Shown here: positions 38,216-48,221 of the stretch, piece after piece | Layout of the letters: the number at the start of each line of letters is the position of its first letter | How positions within the stretch are numbered: the stretch's first letter is position 1 | Assembly (NCBI RefSeq): GCF_002117485.1 | Contig: NZ_CP021030.1 | Coordinates: 3,165,001-3,229,000, forward strand | Reading direction: 5' to 3' | DNA length: 64,000 nt | DNA from: Rhizobium sp. NXC14 | GTDB lineage: Bacteria; Pseudomonadota; Alphaproteobacteria; Rhizobiales; Rhizobiaceae | Program-made: the position numbers and the translations under genes | Notes under the pieces: model-generated | The model's input: only the letters and a program-made list of their open reading frames with translations | Told to the model about the DNA's origin: nothing | Database searches by the model: none

Positions 38216-39934
38216 TCAAGCCCTGCCAGCCTTCACTTCGAGCACCCGGTTCGCAGCCGACACGATCGCCTCCAGCGATGCCGCGACGATGTTGGTATTG
38301 ATGCCGGCGCCGAAGAGCTTGCCGCCGGGATAGGAGGTCTCGACATAGGAGATCGCCGCCGCATTCGAGCCGTGCTGTAGCGAATGCTCGGAATAATCTT
38401 CGACCGACATCTCGATGCCGAGATAATGCGACAGTGCGTTGATGAAGCCGTCGATCGGACCGTTGCCGCGCCCTTCGATGCGCTTGATCTCGCCATTGTC
38501 GGTGATTTCAGCTGCAACGATCCGCTGGCCCTTGCGCTCGGTGTCGGGATAGGTGTGGTGGTCGACGAACTTGAGGCGCGCCTCGGGCTGCGTCACGTAG
38601 CGCTCGATGAAGCGGTCGTAGATGCGCTTCGAGGGAAGCTCCTTGCCCTCCACGTCGGTGATGCGCTGGATATCCTCCCGAAATTCGACCTGCAGGTTGC
38701 GCGGCAGGTTGAGCCCGTAATCCTGCTGCAGGATATAGGCGATGCCGCCCTTGCCCGACTGCGAGTTGATGCGGATGATCGCCTCGTAGGAACGGCCGAC
38801 GTCGCGCGGATCGATCGGCAGGTACGGCACCTCCCAGACCGGATGGTTGGCGACCTGTGCCGCCTTCATGCCCTTGTTGATCGCATCCTGATGCGAGCCG
38901 GAGAACGCCGTATAGACCAGCTCGCCGACATAAGGGTGACGCTCGGCAATCGTCATCTGGTTCGAATATTCGAACACTTCCTTGATGCGCTCGATGTTCG
39001 AGCAGTCGATCCCCGGATCGACGCCCTGCGTGAACATGTTGAGCGCCATCGTGACGACGTCGACATTGCCGGTGCGCTCGCCATTCCCGAACAACGTGCC
39101 TTCGACGCGGTCGGCGCCTGCCAGCAAGGCCAGTTCAGCGGCGGCGATGCCGGTGCCGCGGTCGTTATGCGGATGCAGCGAGACGATCAGGTTCTCGCGA
39201 TTGTCGAGATTGCGGCACATCCATTCGATCTGGTCGGCATAGACGTTCGGCGTGGCCATCTCGACGGTGGACGGCAGGTTGATGATGAGCTTGTTGTCCG
39301 GCGTCGGCTTCACCACCTCGATGACGGCGTTGCAGATCTCCAGCGCCACTTCCAGCTCCGTGCCGGTGAAGCTCTCGGGCGAATATTCGAAACGGTAGCC
39401 GCCGCCGGCCTTGGCCGCCATGTCGGTGATCATCTTGGCGGCATCGACGGCGATCTGTTTGATGCCCTGCACATCCTTGGCGAAAACGACACGACGCTGC
39501 AGCTCGCTGGTCGAGTTATAGAAATGCACGATCGGCCGGTTTGCGCCTTCCAACGCTTCGAAGGTGCGGGTGATGAGCTCCGGGCGGCACTGTACCAGCA
39601 CCTGCAGCGACACGTCGGCGGGCACGTTGCCCTCTTCCACGCACCAGCGGGCGAAATCGAAATCCGTCTGCGAGGCGGAAGGGAAACCGATCTCGATTTC
39701 CTTGAAGCCCATCTCGAGCAGCAGATGGAACATGCGGGCCTTGCGGTCGTGGCCCATCGGGTCGACCAATGCCTGATTGCCGTCGCGCAGGTCCACCGAG
39801 CACCAGACCGGCGCCTTGGTGATAGTCTTCGTCGGCCAGGTGCGGTCGGGAATGTTTACCTGCGGATAGGGCCGGTATTTCACCGCGGCATCAGGCATGC
39901 CTTTTGCGGAGGATCGGCCGGTGGTGTTATCCAT
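38216..39934 (-). CDS. leuA: 2-isopropylmalate synthase
   Basis: LeuA condenses acetyl-CoA with 2-ketoisovalerate, the first committed leucine step. The 572-residue protein has WCSVDLRDGNQALVDPMGHD, the substrate and metal region, and LHPHNDRGTGIAAAELALLAG with the metal His pair, then the C-terminal regulatory half (residues about 420-570, DHHTYPDTERKGQR). The start at 39934 (MDNTTGR) follows GAGGAGAC; the codon for Met at 39958 is rejected as lacking a site. A leucine-rich leader ORF lies upstream at 40091-40216. Confidence 0.96.
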   Translation of the reverse strand: MDNTTGRSSAKGMPDAAVKYRPYPQVNIPDRTWPTKTITKAPVWCSVDLRDGNQALVDPMGHDRKARMFHLLLEMGFKEIEIGFPSASQTDFDFARWCVEEGNVPADVSLQVLVQCRPELITRTFEALEGANRPIVHFYNSTSELQRRVVFAKDVQGIKQIAVDAAKMITDMAAKAGGGYRFEYSPESFTGTELEVALEICNAVIEVVKPTPDNKLIINLPSTVEMATPNVYADQIEWMCRNLDNRENLIVSLHPHNDRGTGIAAAELALLAGADRVEGTLFGNGERTGNVDVVTMALNMFTQGVDPGIDCSNIERIKEVFEYSNQMTIAERHPYVGELVYTAFSGSHQDAINKGMKAAQVANHPVWEVPYLPIDPRDVGRSYEAIIRINSQSGKGGIAYILQQDYGLNLPRNLQVEFREDIQRITDVEGKELPSKRIYDRFIERYVTQPEARLKFVDHHTYPDTERKGQRIVAAEITDNGEIKRIEGRGNGPIDGFINALSHYLGIEMSVEDYSEHSLQHGSNAAAISYVETSYPGGKLFGAGINTNIVAASLEAIVSAANRVLEVKAGRA

Positions 39935-40049
39935 TATCTTGTCTCCTCGTCCCGGCATTTGCCCCGCCTCTTAGCCGATCGCATCGGCCTTGGCGATAAA
40001 CAAATGCGGACCTTCGTCGGTCGTTAGGTCAATTTTGAAAGTGAATCGC

Positions 40050-40092
40050 GAGGAGCGATGCCGGGCGGGCTTTCGGCCGCCGGGCGCTCCTC
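40050..40092 (-). promoter_or_regulatory. Stable hairpin in the leuA leader
   Basis: Outer arms GAGGAGCG (40050-40057) and CGCTCCTC (40085-40092) pair perfectly, with a shorter inner GCGG/CCGC stem (40065-40068 with 40077-40080). It lies right at the stop of the leucine-rich leader ORF. On the leuA strand no clear U-tract follows, so it is better described as a candidate attenuator or ribosome-site-hiding structure than as an intrinsic terminator. Confidence 0.55.
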
Positions 40093-40216
40093 AACGGACC
40101 CGGCAACCGCGCGTAAGGCCGAGGAGAAGAAGCGAGGTCACGGCGCTCGAGACGTCACGCAGGGCGATGCGGCCGCGTGCAATCGTATCAGAAATCTTGG
40201 CGCCAGAGGTCTTCAT
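40091..40216 (-). CDS. leuL: Candidate leuA leader peptide (Leu-rich)
   Basis: A 41-codon ORF ends in four consecutive Leu codons followed by Gly and another Leu (LLLLGL at codons 29-34), then stops about 157 bp before leuA. It reads MKTSGAKISDTIARGRIALR and continues to DVSSAV-TS before the Leu run. A later in-frame GTG (codon 26) would make a 16-residue version. A concentrated run of regulatory codons before a biosynthetic gene is the hallmark of translation-coupled attenuation. Translation has not been shown. Confidence 0.55.
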   Translation of the reverse strand: MKTSGAKISDTIARGRIALRDVSSAVTSLLLLGLTRGCRVR

Positions 40217-40277
40217 GGCCGCGCTTATAGCGTTGGGCGGTGAACCTGGCAAGCCCTCTCAGCCTGCCGGCTTTCCG

Positions 40278-41477
40278 TTACTTCTGCCGAGCGCGATCTT
40301 TCGACATCTTCACCAGCCGCGACAGCGCCAGCATCAGCCCGCCGGCGATCAGTCCCCAAAAGGCACCCGAGATGCCGGCGAAGGAAACGCCGGATGCAGT
40401 GACGAGGAAGGTGATCGCCGCCGCCTCGCGCGATTCCTGCGCCTGGAAGGCCGACATCGCCGAGGATGAGAAGGCCCCGACCAGCGCCAGCCCCGCCACC
40501 GCCTCGATCAGAATGGGCGGCGCCAAGGCGACGAAGGCCGTGACCGCGCCGGCGAGCAGCCCGAGGATCACGTAACCGACGCCGGCGATCAGCGATGCCC
40601 AATAGCGTCGCTTGGGATCGGCATGCGCGTCATGCCCGGCGCACATTGCCGCGGTGATCGCCGCCAAGTTGACGGCATGGCCGCCGAAAGGCGCCGACAG
40701 CAACGAAAAGAAGCCGGTGACGGCGAAGAGCGGACCCGGCTTCGGATCATAGTGATTGACTTTTAGGACGGCGATGCCGGGAATGTTCTGCGAGGCCATG
40801 GTGACGATGAAAAGCGGCAGCGCGATCGAGATGAAGGCCGCCAGGGTGAATACCGGCCGCACGAGTTCCGCCGTCGGCACCAGCGATCGTTCGAGCGAGG
40901 CGAAAGCGCCGTCGGGAATGTCGACGCCGAAGGCGAGCACCAGCACGAAGGCGGCGAGTGCGGCCGGCACCGCCCAGAGCCGCTTGAAGGCGCCGACGAC
41001 GATCCAGCAAATGACGATCGGCAGACCGAGCAGCGGATTGAAGCCGATCGCCTTTACCGGCGCAAAGCAGAGGCCGATCAGCACACCTGATAGCATCGCA
41101 TTCGCGAGCGGCGCGGGAATGGCGGCGACCGCCCGGCCGAGCGGCTTGAACAACCCGGCAATGATGATCAGCACGGCGCAGATCAGGAATGCGCCGACCG
41201 CTGCATTGAAGCCGCCCTCGATTGCGCCAGTGCTTGCGAGCAGCGCCGCCCCCGGCGTCGACCAGGCGATGCTGATCGGCAGTCGAGTCACGGCGCTGAG
41301 CACGATCGCGCAGACGCCCATGGAGATCGACAACGCCATCAGCCCCGAAGCGGCCTGCGCATCCGTCGCACCCACCGCCTGCAGCCCATGCAGCACGACG
41401 GCGAAGGAACTGGCGGAGCCGACGAAAGCGGTAAGCAGACCCATGAACAGGGGCTGGACGGAAAAATCTTTGAGCAT
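40278..41477 (-). CDS. Benzoate/H+ symporter family protein, BenE-like
   Basis: The 399-residue protein is hydrophobic throughout, with about eleven membrane segments. Recognisable BenE-family pieces are LPISIAWSTPGAALLASTG, NAMLSGVLIGLCFAPVKAI and GGHAVNLAAITAAMCAGHDA. I start at 41477 (MLKDFSV); 41507 is the alternative. No benzoate catabolic gene lies nearby, so the substrate cannot be assumed to be benzoate. It is separated from the leuA leader ORF by about 60 bp. Confidence 0.85.
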   Translation of the reverse strand: MLKDFSVQPLFMGLLTAFVGSASSFAVVLHGLQAVGATDAQAASGLMALSISMGVCAIVLSAVTRLPISIAWSTPGAALLASTGAIEGGFNAAVGAFLICAVLIIIAGLFKPLGRAVAAIPAPLANAMLSGVLIGLCFAPVKAIGFNPLLGLPIVICWIVVGAFKRLWAVPAALAAFVLVLAFGVDIPDGAFASLERSLVPTAELVRPVFTLAAFISIALPLFIVTMASQNIPGIAVLKVNHYDPKPGPLFAVTGFFSLLSAPFGGHAVNLAAITAAMCAGHDAHADPKRRYWASLIAGVGYVILGLLAGAVTAFVALAPPILIEAVAGLALVGAFSSSAMSAFQAQESREAAAITFLVTASGVSFAGISGAFWGLIAGGLMLALSRLVKMSKDRARQK

Positions 41478-41655
41478 GGCGGACTCTGAGCTGCTGGAAT
41501 GGCGCATGGAGCATGATGGTTGGCGCCCGCGCAAGTCCAGATGGAGGGCTTTCCGTCCAGCCCTACCGGTCAATGACCGCAAGCATAACCGAAATCAAGA
41601 CGCCCTCACCTGCGGTCGGCAGGCAAGGGCGTTTCGAAGGTTTCGGTCGAGAAAC

Positions 41656-42240
41656 TCAGATGTCGGCTTGCGACGTCACGATGCGCGAGACAAGGCCATA
41701 GTCCTTCGCCTCTTCGGCTGAGAGCCAGTAGTCGCGATCCGTGTCCTTGGCAATTTTCTCGAGCGGCTGGCCGGTGGCCTCCGCCATGATCTTGTTCAGG
41801 CGCTCGTTCATCTTGATGATCTCGCGTGCCTGGATCTCGATGTCGGATGCCATGCCGCGTGTGCCGCCCGACGGTTGGTGCAGCAGGAAGCGCGTGTTCG
41901 GCAGGCACAGGCGTCTCTCCCTGGGAGCCGCGACATAGATCAGCGCGCCGGCCGAAGCGACCCAGCCGGTGCCGATCATCCAGACCTTCGGCTTGATGAA
42001 CTTGACCATGTCATGGATGGAATCGCCGGATTCGACGTGACCGCCGGGCGAATTGACATAGATGCGAATGTCTTCGTCGCTGGCCGCAGCAAGTGCAACG
42101 AGTTGCGAGCAGACCTTCTGCGCCAGTTCCTGGTTGATCGGTCCATAGATGAAGATCGAACGCGACTTGAAAAGATTCGCCTCCGTTTCCTTGCCGAGCG
42201 GCAGTTCCTTCGTCTTGTCGTCCTGTTCTTCGTCGTTCAT
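41656..42240 (-). CDS. clpP: ClpP-family serine protease subunit
   Basis: The 194-residue protein has the ClpP fold with Ser96 in [10 protein letters not shown], His121 in FLLHQPSGG and Asp170 in [13 protein letters not shown], the expected triad. The usual AASMGA active-site loop is ASAGAL here, and the body lacks a propeptide. Rhizobia carry several clpP paralogues, and this looks like one of the divergent accessory ones rather than the main ClpP. GAGAGG lies before the ATG at 42240. No clpX is adjacent. Confidence 0.88.
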   Translation of the reverse strand: MNDEEQDDKTKELPLGKETEANLFKSRSIFIYGPINQELAQKVCSQLVALAAASDEDIRIYVNSPGGHVESGDSIHDMVKFIKPKVWMIGTGWVASAGALIYVAAPRERRLCLPNTRFLLHQPSGGTRGMASDIEIQAREIIKMNERLNKIMAEATGQPLEKIAKDTDRDYWLSAEEAKDYGLVSRIVTSQADI

Positions 42241-42471
42241 TCGAACCTCTCGGAGATGAATTCGGGTTCCTCGCACATAGTGCGACTCAATGCCTAAAAC
42301 AATGCGAGAAAAACACAAGGCACCGAAGCGGTGGAGATATCCTTAAGAAGCCGCGCACTGTTCCGCAAGCCTTACTGAAATGTAACGGTGGAAGGCTTTG
42401 AAAAGCCGGAATCGGTTCCTACCTCACCTCTCACATGGCAATCGCCAAAAGAGATCAACAGGAGACCGGAC

Positions 42472-43233
42472 ATGTCACCGGAAGAACGCCAATTGCTGAC
42501 CGCCCTCTTCGATCGCGTGCGCACCGCGCAAGCCCAGCCGCGCGACCGCGAGGCCGAAGCTCTGATCGACCAGGCGACGCGCGAGCAGCCGTCCGCCACT
42601 TATTATCTCGCCCAGGCCGTCATCGTGCAGGAAAAGGGGCTGGAAGCGGCCGCCAACCACATCAAGGAACTTGAGGAGCGCGTCCGGCAGTTTGAAGCCG
42701 GAGCCAGCGAGCACCGACAGGCCGAACAGGGCGGCGGTTTCCTGAGCTCAATCTTCGGCAATACCCAGACGCAGCAGCCCGCGCCTGTCCCCTCCAACCC
42801 CGGCCCCTGGGGGCAACCGTCCCGCGCCTATGACGAGCCGCGCGGCTACGATCGCCAGACGCCGCAGCAGCCCACCGGCCCCTGGAGTCAGCAGGCCTAC
42901 GCGCCGTCTGCCGGCGGCAGCTTTCTGCGAGGTGCACTCGGCACGGCCGCGGGCGTTGCCGGCGGCATGCTGCTTGCCAACTCCCTGAGCGGCATTTTCG
43001 GCAACCACATGTCCTCGCACGGCTGGGGCTCACCCTTCGGCGCCAACCCCTTCGGCAATGCAGCCGCCCCGACCGAGGAAACCATCATCAACAATTATTA
43101 CGGCAATGACGACGTCCGTCAGGCCGCGGATATTGCCGGCAATGACAATGACGACAACCTGCAGCAGGCCGATTACGATGACGGCGATGATTATAGTGAT
43201 GATTCGTCCGGCGACGACGTGACGGATGTTTGA
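42472..43233 (+). CDS. DUF2076 family protein
   Basis: The 253-residue protein begins MSPEERQLLTALFDRVRTAQ and ALIDQATREQPSATYYLAQA, the DUF2076 N-terminal helix, then has a Gln/Pro-rich middle, a Gly-rich hydrophobic stretch (LRGALGTAAGVAGGMLLANS) and an Asp-rich tail (residues about 235-253). The start follows CAGGAGA. It has no established function and no membrane anchor beyond the Gly-rich segment. Confidence 0.87.
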   Translation: MSPEERQLLTALFDRVRTAQAQPRDREAEALIDQATREQPSATYYLAQAVIVQEKGLEAAANHIKELEERVRQFEAGASEHRQAEQGGGFLSSIFGNTQTQQPAPVPSNPGPWGQPSRAYDEPRGYDRQTPQQPTGPWSQQAYAPSAGGSFLRGALGTAAGVAGGMLLANSLSGIFGNHMSSHGWGSPFGANPFGNAAAPTEETIINNYYGNDDVRQAADIAGNDNDDNLQQADYDDGDDYSDDSSGDDVTDV

Positions 43234-43322
43234 GGTCTAACGAGCAGAAATGAGCGGCAGTTTGTAATCAATTGCCGCACCGTATCCCCGCCCTTCGCTT
43301 TAAGCTCAGGGCGTTCGTCGCT

Positions 43323-43362
43323 GCAATCGATTCACTGGATCGATTGCTCGGGCTTTGCCCGA
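43323..43362. repeat. Twin hairpins between DUF2076 and queF
   Basis: A perfect 9-bp inverted repeat GCAATCGAT (43323-43331) and ATCGATTGC (43339-43347) with a 7-base loop is followed by CGGGC-TTT-GCCCG. The TCACTGGAT loop recurs in rhizobial intergenic repeats. It sits within 10 bases of the queF stop and could end queF or DUF2076 transcripts, but no U-tract is present on either strand. Confidence 0.5.
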
Positions 43363-43369
43363 CCGCTCC

Positions 43370-43834
43370 TCACCCACGTCCACGATAGGTGGCAACACCC
43401 TGCTCCGGCAGCCACACACCTTCCGGTGGCTTGCCCGTCTGCCAGAAGACGTCGATCGGAATGCCGCCGCGCGGATACCAGTAAGCGCCGATCCTCAGCC
43501 ACTTGGGGTCGAGCAATTCGACGATGCGCTTGGCGATGTAGATCGAGCAATCCTCGTGGAAGGCGCCGTGATTGCGGAAGGAAAACAGGAAGAGTTTCAG
43601 CGACTTCGATTCCACCAGCCATTCGCCTGGGATGTAGTCGATGACGATATGGGCGAAATCCGGCTGCCCCGTCATCGGGCAGAGAGAGGTGAACTCCGGC
43701 GCGGTGAAGCGCACGACATAGTCGGTGCCGGCATGATTGGCCGGCACTTTCTCCAGCACCGCCTCTTCCGGCGATTTCGCAGTTTCGGTTTGCTGACCCA
43801 GCATCGACAGGCTGGAAACATCGGTATTCGGCAT
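43370..43834 (-). CDS. queF: NADPH-dependent 7-cyano-7-deazaguanine reductase
   Basis: QueF reduces preQ0 to preQ1 in queuosine synthesis. The 154-residue unimodular protein has the catalytic Cys in [12 protein letters not shown] and the substrate motif ESKSLKLF, then FHEDCS and [10 protein letters not shown]. The start 43834 is preferred because AAGGAGG lies 4 bases upstream; ATG 43837 would place that site 1 base away but overlaps the upstream stop as ATGA. It is the second gene of an operon with the cation transporter. Confidence 0.96.
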   Translation of the reverse strand: MPNTDVSSLSMLGQQTETAKSPEEAVLEKVPANHAGTDYVVRFTAPEFTSLCPMTGQPDFAHIVIDYIPGEWLVESKSLKLFLFSFRNHGAFHEDCSIYIAKRIVELLDPKWLRIGAYWYPRGGIPIDVFWQTGKPPEGVWLPEQGVATYRGRG

Positions 43835-44748
43835 CATGCCTCCTTGATGACTTTAACGCGGATGCCATGGGCCTTTTCGCCCTCCGGCTCCACATGAATG
43901 GCTATTTTGGCGCCCTCATGCACCGCTCTGATGGCATCCTCAAGGCGGTCGCATATATCATGCGCCTGCCGCACGGACATAGTGCCGGGCACCACCATGT
44001 GAAAATCGATGAAGGTGACGGTGCCAGCGCGCCTCGTCTTCAGGTCATGCACGCCGATCGAACCCGCCGCATGGGTCGCGATAGCCTGCTTGATCGCTTC
44101 CTCTTCCTGCGGCTCGACCGCCTGATCCATCAGACCGCTGATCGATTGCGAGATCACTTTCCAGCCTTGATAGAGAATGTTGATGGCAACCAGAATGGCA
44201 AGAACCGGGTCGAAGATCGCATAACCCGTCGCCAGCGCCAGCAGCAGGCCGACGAGCACGCCGACGGATGTCACCACATCCGACATGATATGCTGCCCAT
44301 CCGCCGCCAGCGCCGCCGAGCGATGTTTGCGTCCGGTCCGAATCAACAGCCGCGCCCAGACCGCATTGATGAGGCCGGCGGCAATATTGATCGCAAGACC
44401 GAGCACCGGCGCATCGAGCATGCGCGGTTCCGCGAGATAACTGATCGCCTCCTTGACGATCAGCAGCGCGGCGACGACGATCAGCACGCCTTCGGTCACG
44501 GCGGAGAGATATTCCGCCTTGTGATGGCCGAAAGGATGGTCGTGATCGGCCGGCTTCTGCGCGTAGCGGATGACGAAGAAGGCGATGAAGGCGGCCACGA
44601 CGTTGACCGTCGATTCGAGCCCGTCCGACAGCAACGCCACCGATCCGGTCACCCACCAGGCCACCATCTTCAGGCCCATGACGCCGAGGGACAGCGGAAT
44701 ACCCCATATCGCCAGCTTTTGAACAGTAAGATCGCCGTTGTCGCTCAT
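43834..44748 (-). CDS. Cation diffusion facilitator (zinc/iron-type exporter)
   Basis: The 304-residue protein has the CDF core: [19 protein letters not shown] with the metal-binding Asp, [16 protein letters not shown] with the HxxxD site, and [18 protein letters not shown], the second site. Six membrane helices are expected, followed by a cytoplasmic domain with [20 protein letters not shown] precedes the ATG at 44748. Metal specificity is not clear. It is coupled to queF by adjacent stop and start. Confidence 0.92.
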   Translation of the reverse strand: MSDNGDLTVQKLAIWGIPLSLGVMGLKMVAWWVTGSVALLSDGLESTVNVVAAFIAFFVIRYAQKPADHDHPFGHHKAEYLSAVTEGVLIVVAALLIVKEAISYLAEPRMLDAPVLGLAINIAAGLINAVWARLLIRTGRKHRSAALAADGQHIMSDVVTSVGVLVGLLLALATGYAIFDPVLAILVAINILYQGWKVISQSISGLMDQAVEPQEEEAIKQAIATHAAGSIGVHDLKTRRAGTVTFIDFHMVVPGTMSVRQAHDICDRLEDAIRAVHEGAKIAIHVEPEGEKAHGIRVKVIKEA

Positions 44749-44973
44749 ATCGTCCTCCTGCGGTTGCGAATGAATTGCAGGGTCCAAGCCATTGAAATGC
44801 AAAACCGCCCACGCGAATGTCGCGCAGGCGGCCCAGTTGCGGCTGATATGGGCGATGATGGAGGATTTGTCAAAGAGAATGAGGGGTCGCTTCACAGCCA
44901 GTGGTCGCTTCCCGATGGGAAGCAGTGCCGGCACCCGATACGCGATCCTCTACAGCGCCGGGGGAGCGGAATC

Positions 44974-45630
44974 TTACCCGAGAGATTGCGGCCACCGCAG
45001 AAGCGCGGCCTGGCCTGCCGTCGTCAGGGCGTAGACGCCCTTTTCCCGGCGCTCGAACCATCCATAGACGTTGTCGCGCAGGATCGGACCGGCCTTTGGC
45101 GTCAGCGCCTTCATATCTCGCGGACGCACAATTCCGCGGTCGAGTGCGGCCGCGCAGAGCAGCGCCTGCTGGCGATAGGCCGTCATGACCGGCGCCCGCG
45201 AGCCGCCGCCGACGGCAGGATCGCCGCGACGGCGCTGATGCTCCTTGACGAGGCGTGAGCGCCGCTTGGGATTGGTGCGCGGCATCGGCGAGATCGAACT
45301 GACGATGACGTTGACCTCGCCGCCATCCGAGACGCCGAGCATACCGATGCCGAGGCGCCGACAGAGGTCGCGGTAGCGCTTGTCCGTCTCCCGCCCGCGC
45401 CCCTTGGCCGAAACGCGCGCCGCGATCCAGACTTCGTCGCTCACGGCAGCCCGGTCGACCGCCTGAAGCAGCAGTTCCAGATTGAAGGAGAGCTTGAGCT
45501 CGCAGATCACCACGACCGGCGGCTCGCCATCGCTCAACCCGACGAGATCGCATCCGCCGACCTCACCCTTGACCACATAACCGGCCGCTTCCAGGAAGGC
45601 TTTGACCGGCAGATAGAGCGATGTCTCCAT
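44974..45630 (-). CDS. DUF2161 domain protein, PDDEXK-like
   Basis: The 218-residue protein starts at 45630 (METSLYLP). The N-terminal half contains GYVVKGEVGGCDLVGLSDGE and VVICELKLSFNLELLLQAVDR, a D-x-ExK nuclease-type core, followed by a basic linker (NPKRRSRLVKEHQRRRGDP) and a helix-turn-helix-like C-terminus (VYGWFERREKGVYALTTAGQ). Family knowledge names this DUF2161. A nuclease role is plausible but not demonstrated. It follows a small gene after 14 bp. Confidence 0.85.
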   Translation of the reverse strand: METSLYLPVKAFLEAAGYVVKGEVGGCDLVGLSDGEPPVVVICELKLSFNLELLLQAVDRAAVSDEVWIAARVSAKGRGRETDKRYRDLCRRLGIGMLGVSDGGEVNVIVSSISPMPRTNPKRRSRLVKEHQRRRGDPAVGGGSRAPVMTAYRQQALLCAAALDRGIVRPRDMKALTPKAGPILRDNVYGWFERREKGVYALTTAGQAALLRWPQSLG

Positions 45631-45644
45631 CAGAAAATCGCGCC

Positions 45645-45884
45645 TCAGGCGGCGTTGAGATCGGCAATCTCGCCATATCGTGCGAGCAGTCGCGGCGAGG
45701 TCATGTCGCCGGTCTCCTCGTCGACCATGACCGCATAGGCCGCAACGCCGACGAAACGCTCGGCCATCGCCGAAGCGATCTTTTCCGCGCTGACGGCGTT
45801 CGAGGCCTGACGCATTTCGCCAGGCACGAGACTGCCGCGGTTCTTGCGGTAGGGAAGGACGATGAACTTCTCGGCACTGGCCAC
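45645..45884 (-). CDS. Small conserved-looking hypothetical protein
   Basis: I start at GTG 45884, giving 79 residues beginning MASAEKFIVLPYRKNRG. A TTG at 45941 would add 19 residues. The sequence is rich in small residues with EMRQASNAVSAEKIASAMAE. I do not recognise the family. It lies 14 bp before the DUF2161 gene, with which it is likely co-transcribed. Confidence 0.6.
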   Translation of the reverse strand: MASAEKFIVLPYRKNRGSLVPGEMRQASNAVSAEKIASAMAERFVGVAAYAVMVDEETGDMTSPRLLARYGEIADLNAA

Positions 45885-45987
45885 GGCGATAATTCCCGGT
45901 TGATCGTTCCGGAAATGTTCTGATTTGCCTAACGGAGTCAACCCTCGCCCCTATCCGCACATGGAAAGGGGCGGGATAGAGCTAGGC

Positions 45988-48177
45988 TCAGGCCGCCTTC
46001 GTCTTCACCTTGCGCGCCAGATGCGCCACGACATTCTCGATCATCCGCATGCCGGCATCGCCGCCGAGCGTCATGATCGATTCGGGATGGAACTGCACCG
46101 CAGCGATCGGCTCCTTGGCATGTTCGATGCCCATGATCGTGCCGTCCTCGCTTTCCGCCGTGATGATGAACTCCCGCGGCAGCGTCGAGGGATCGGCAAA
46201 GATCGAGTGGTAGCGGCCGACCGTCACTTCCCTCGAAAGGCCGGAGAAGACGATGCCGGGTTCCAGCACGCGGATGCGCGAAGGCTTGCCGTGCATCGGC
46301 AGCGCCAGATGGCGCAATTCCCCGCCATAGGCTTCGGCGAGCGCCTGCAGGCCAAGGCAGACGCCGAAGATCGGCAGGCTGCGCGCCCGTGCCTTCTTGA
46401 TCGTCGCCTTGCAATCGAAATCCTTGGGATTGCCGGGACCTGGCGACAGCACGACTAGATCCGGGTTCAACCGGTCGAAGATTTCTTCCGGCACCGGCGT
46501 GCGCACGGTTGAAACCGTTGCCCCGGTTTGGCGGAAATAATTGGCCAGCGTGTGGACGAAGCTGTCCTCATGATCGATGAGCAGGATGTTGACTCCCTTG
46601 CCGACGCTGGCAACGTCGCGCTGGATCTTGCCGGAATTGCCGGTCTTGGCGTCTCGGATGGCGGAAAGCATGGCAGAGGCCTTCAATTCGGTTTCGGCTT
46701 CTTCTTCCTCAGGAATGGAATCGTTGAGCAGCGTCGCCCCGGCGCGCACTTCGGCGATGCCGTCCTTGATGCGCACGGTGCGCAGCGTCAGGCCGGTATT
46801 CATGTCGCCATTGAAGCCGACCATGCCGATCGCTCCACCATACCATGCACGCGGGCTCTTTTCATGGCTCTCGATGAAGCGCATCGCCCAGAGCTTCGGC
46901 GCACCGGTGACGGTCACGGCCCAGGCGTGGCTGAGGAACCCGTCAAAGGCGTCCATGTCGTCGCGCAGCCGCCCCTCGATGTGGTCGACCGTATGGATGA
47001 GGCGCGAATACATCTCGATCTGCCGGCGGCCGATCACCTTGACCGAGCCAGGCTCGCAGACGCGGCTCTTGTCGTTGCGGTCGACATCCGAGCACATCGT
47101 AAGTTCGGATTCGTCCTTTTTGGAGTTCAGGAGCTTCAGGATCTGTTCGCTGTCGGCGATCGGATCGTCGCCGCGCTTGATCGTGCCCGAGATCGGGCAG
47201 GTCTCGATGCGCCGGCCGGAGACGCGCACGAACATCTCGGGCGAGGCGCCGACCAGATATTCCTGATTGCCGAGATTGATAAAGAAGGAATAGGGCGATG
47301 GATTAATTGCCTTCAGCCGCTTGGAAATGTCGGAAGGCTTGCTGTCGCAGCGCTCCATGAATTTCTGCCCGGGCACGACTTCAAACAGATCGCCCTTGCG
47401 GAAGCTCTCCTTCGCCTTGACGACGAGTTCGGCATACTCGCCCGGTCGATGGTCGCTCTTCGGCGGAATGGCATCCGTCTGCTTGAAGGGTTCCGGCGCG
47501 ATCTGCTCAGCCTTGCCCTCGGTCGTCACGCCGCCTTTCTCGAAATCGTAGCGGTCGATCCAGGCTTTCGCGGCATAGTTATCGACGACCAGGATCTCGT
47601 CCGGCAGGTAGAGCACCATGTCGCGCTGATCAGAGGGCCGCGTCAGCTTCAATTCGATCGCGTCGAACTGGAAGGCGATGTCGTAGCCGAAGGCGCCGTA
47701 GAGGCCGAGGCTCGCATCCGCCTGCGAATAGAAAAGGTCGGTCACGGCGCGCAGCACCGTGAAAACCGTCGGCATCTTCGAACGCTCTTCCTCGGTAAAC
47801 ACCCGATCCGGCGCCTTGACGGAAAGGTCGAGACGGCGGCCGGAGGAGGCGCCGATCACAAGCTCGGGCACCGTCTTCAGCCGCTCGGTCACAAAGCCGA
47901 GAAGCACCTCCCCGCGCTCATTATAGGCCTCGATCCAGACGTCGCGGCCGAAGGAGGAGATGCCGAGCGGCGGATCGACGACGGCGGTATCCCAGCGCGT
48001 ATAACGGCCCGGATATTCGTAGTTCGACGAGAAGACCGCGCCGCGGCGCTCGTCGAGCTTGTCGACATAGGAAGAGACCGCGTCGGCATAGGGGATCGCC
48101 CGCCGCTGCCGGGTGACGGTGATGCCGCCCTTGGTCTCGTAGATTTCCGCACCATCATCCCGCAGGATCGTTACCAT
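45988..48177 (-). CDS. trpE(G): Fused anthranilate synthase, TrpE(G)
   Basis: The single 729-residue protein joins the chorismate-using TrpE part (residues 1 to about 520) with the glutamine amidotransferase TrpG part (about 530-725), as in other Rhizobiales. TrpE motifs include [20 protein letters not shown] and the [11 protein letters not shown] region; the amidotransferase has [14 protein letters not shown] with the catalytic Cys and [11 protein letters not shown] with the catalytic His. The fusion puts both subunit activities on one chain. It is controlled by the upstream trpL attenuator. Confidence 0.97.
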   Translation of the reverse strand: MVTILRDDGAEIYETKGGITVTRQRRAIPYADAVSSYVDKLDERRGAVFSSNYEYPGRYTRWDTAVVDPPLGISSFGRDVWIEAYNERGEVLLGFVTERLKTVPELVIGASSGRRLDLSVKAPDRVFTEEERSKMPTVFTVLRAVTDLFYSQADASLGLYGAFGYDIAFQFDAIELKLTRPSDQRDMVLYLPDEILVVDNYAAKAWIDRYDFEKGGVTTEGKAEQIAPEPFKQTDAIPPKSDHRPGEYAELVVKAKESFRKGDLFEVVPGQKFMERCDSKPSDISKRLKAINPSPYSFFINLGNQEYLVGASPEMFVRVSGRRIETCPISGTIKRGDDPIADSEQILKLLNSKKDESELTMCSDVDRNDKSRVCEPGSVKVIGRRQIEMYSRLIHTVDHIEGRLRDDMDAFDGFLSHAWAVTVTGAPKLWAMRFIESHEKSPRAWYGGAIGMVGFNGDMNTGLTLRTVRIKDGIAEVRAGATLLNDSIPEEEEAETELKASAMLSAIRDAKTGNSGKIQRDVASVGKGVNILLIDHEDSFVHTLANYFRQTGATVSTVRTPVPEEIFDRLNPDLVVLSPGPGNPKDFDCKATIKKARARSLPIFGVCLGLQALAEAYGGELRHLALPMHGKPSRIRVLEPGIVFSGLSREVTVGRYHSIFADPSTLPREFIITAESEDGTIMGIEHAKEPIAAVQFHPESIMTLGGDAGMRMIENVVAHLARKVKTKAA

Positions 48178-48221
48178 AGTTCCACTCCGTTATCGGGGCC
48201 CGGACGACAGGCGGCGATAAA

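Noticed and set aside
38384..40027. A 547-codon plus-strand frame opposite leuA
   Set aside because: Shadow of leuA; composition is His/Arg/Asp-rich as expected from antisense of a GC-rich gene.
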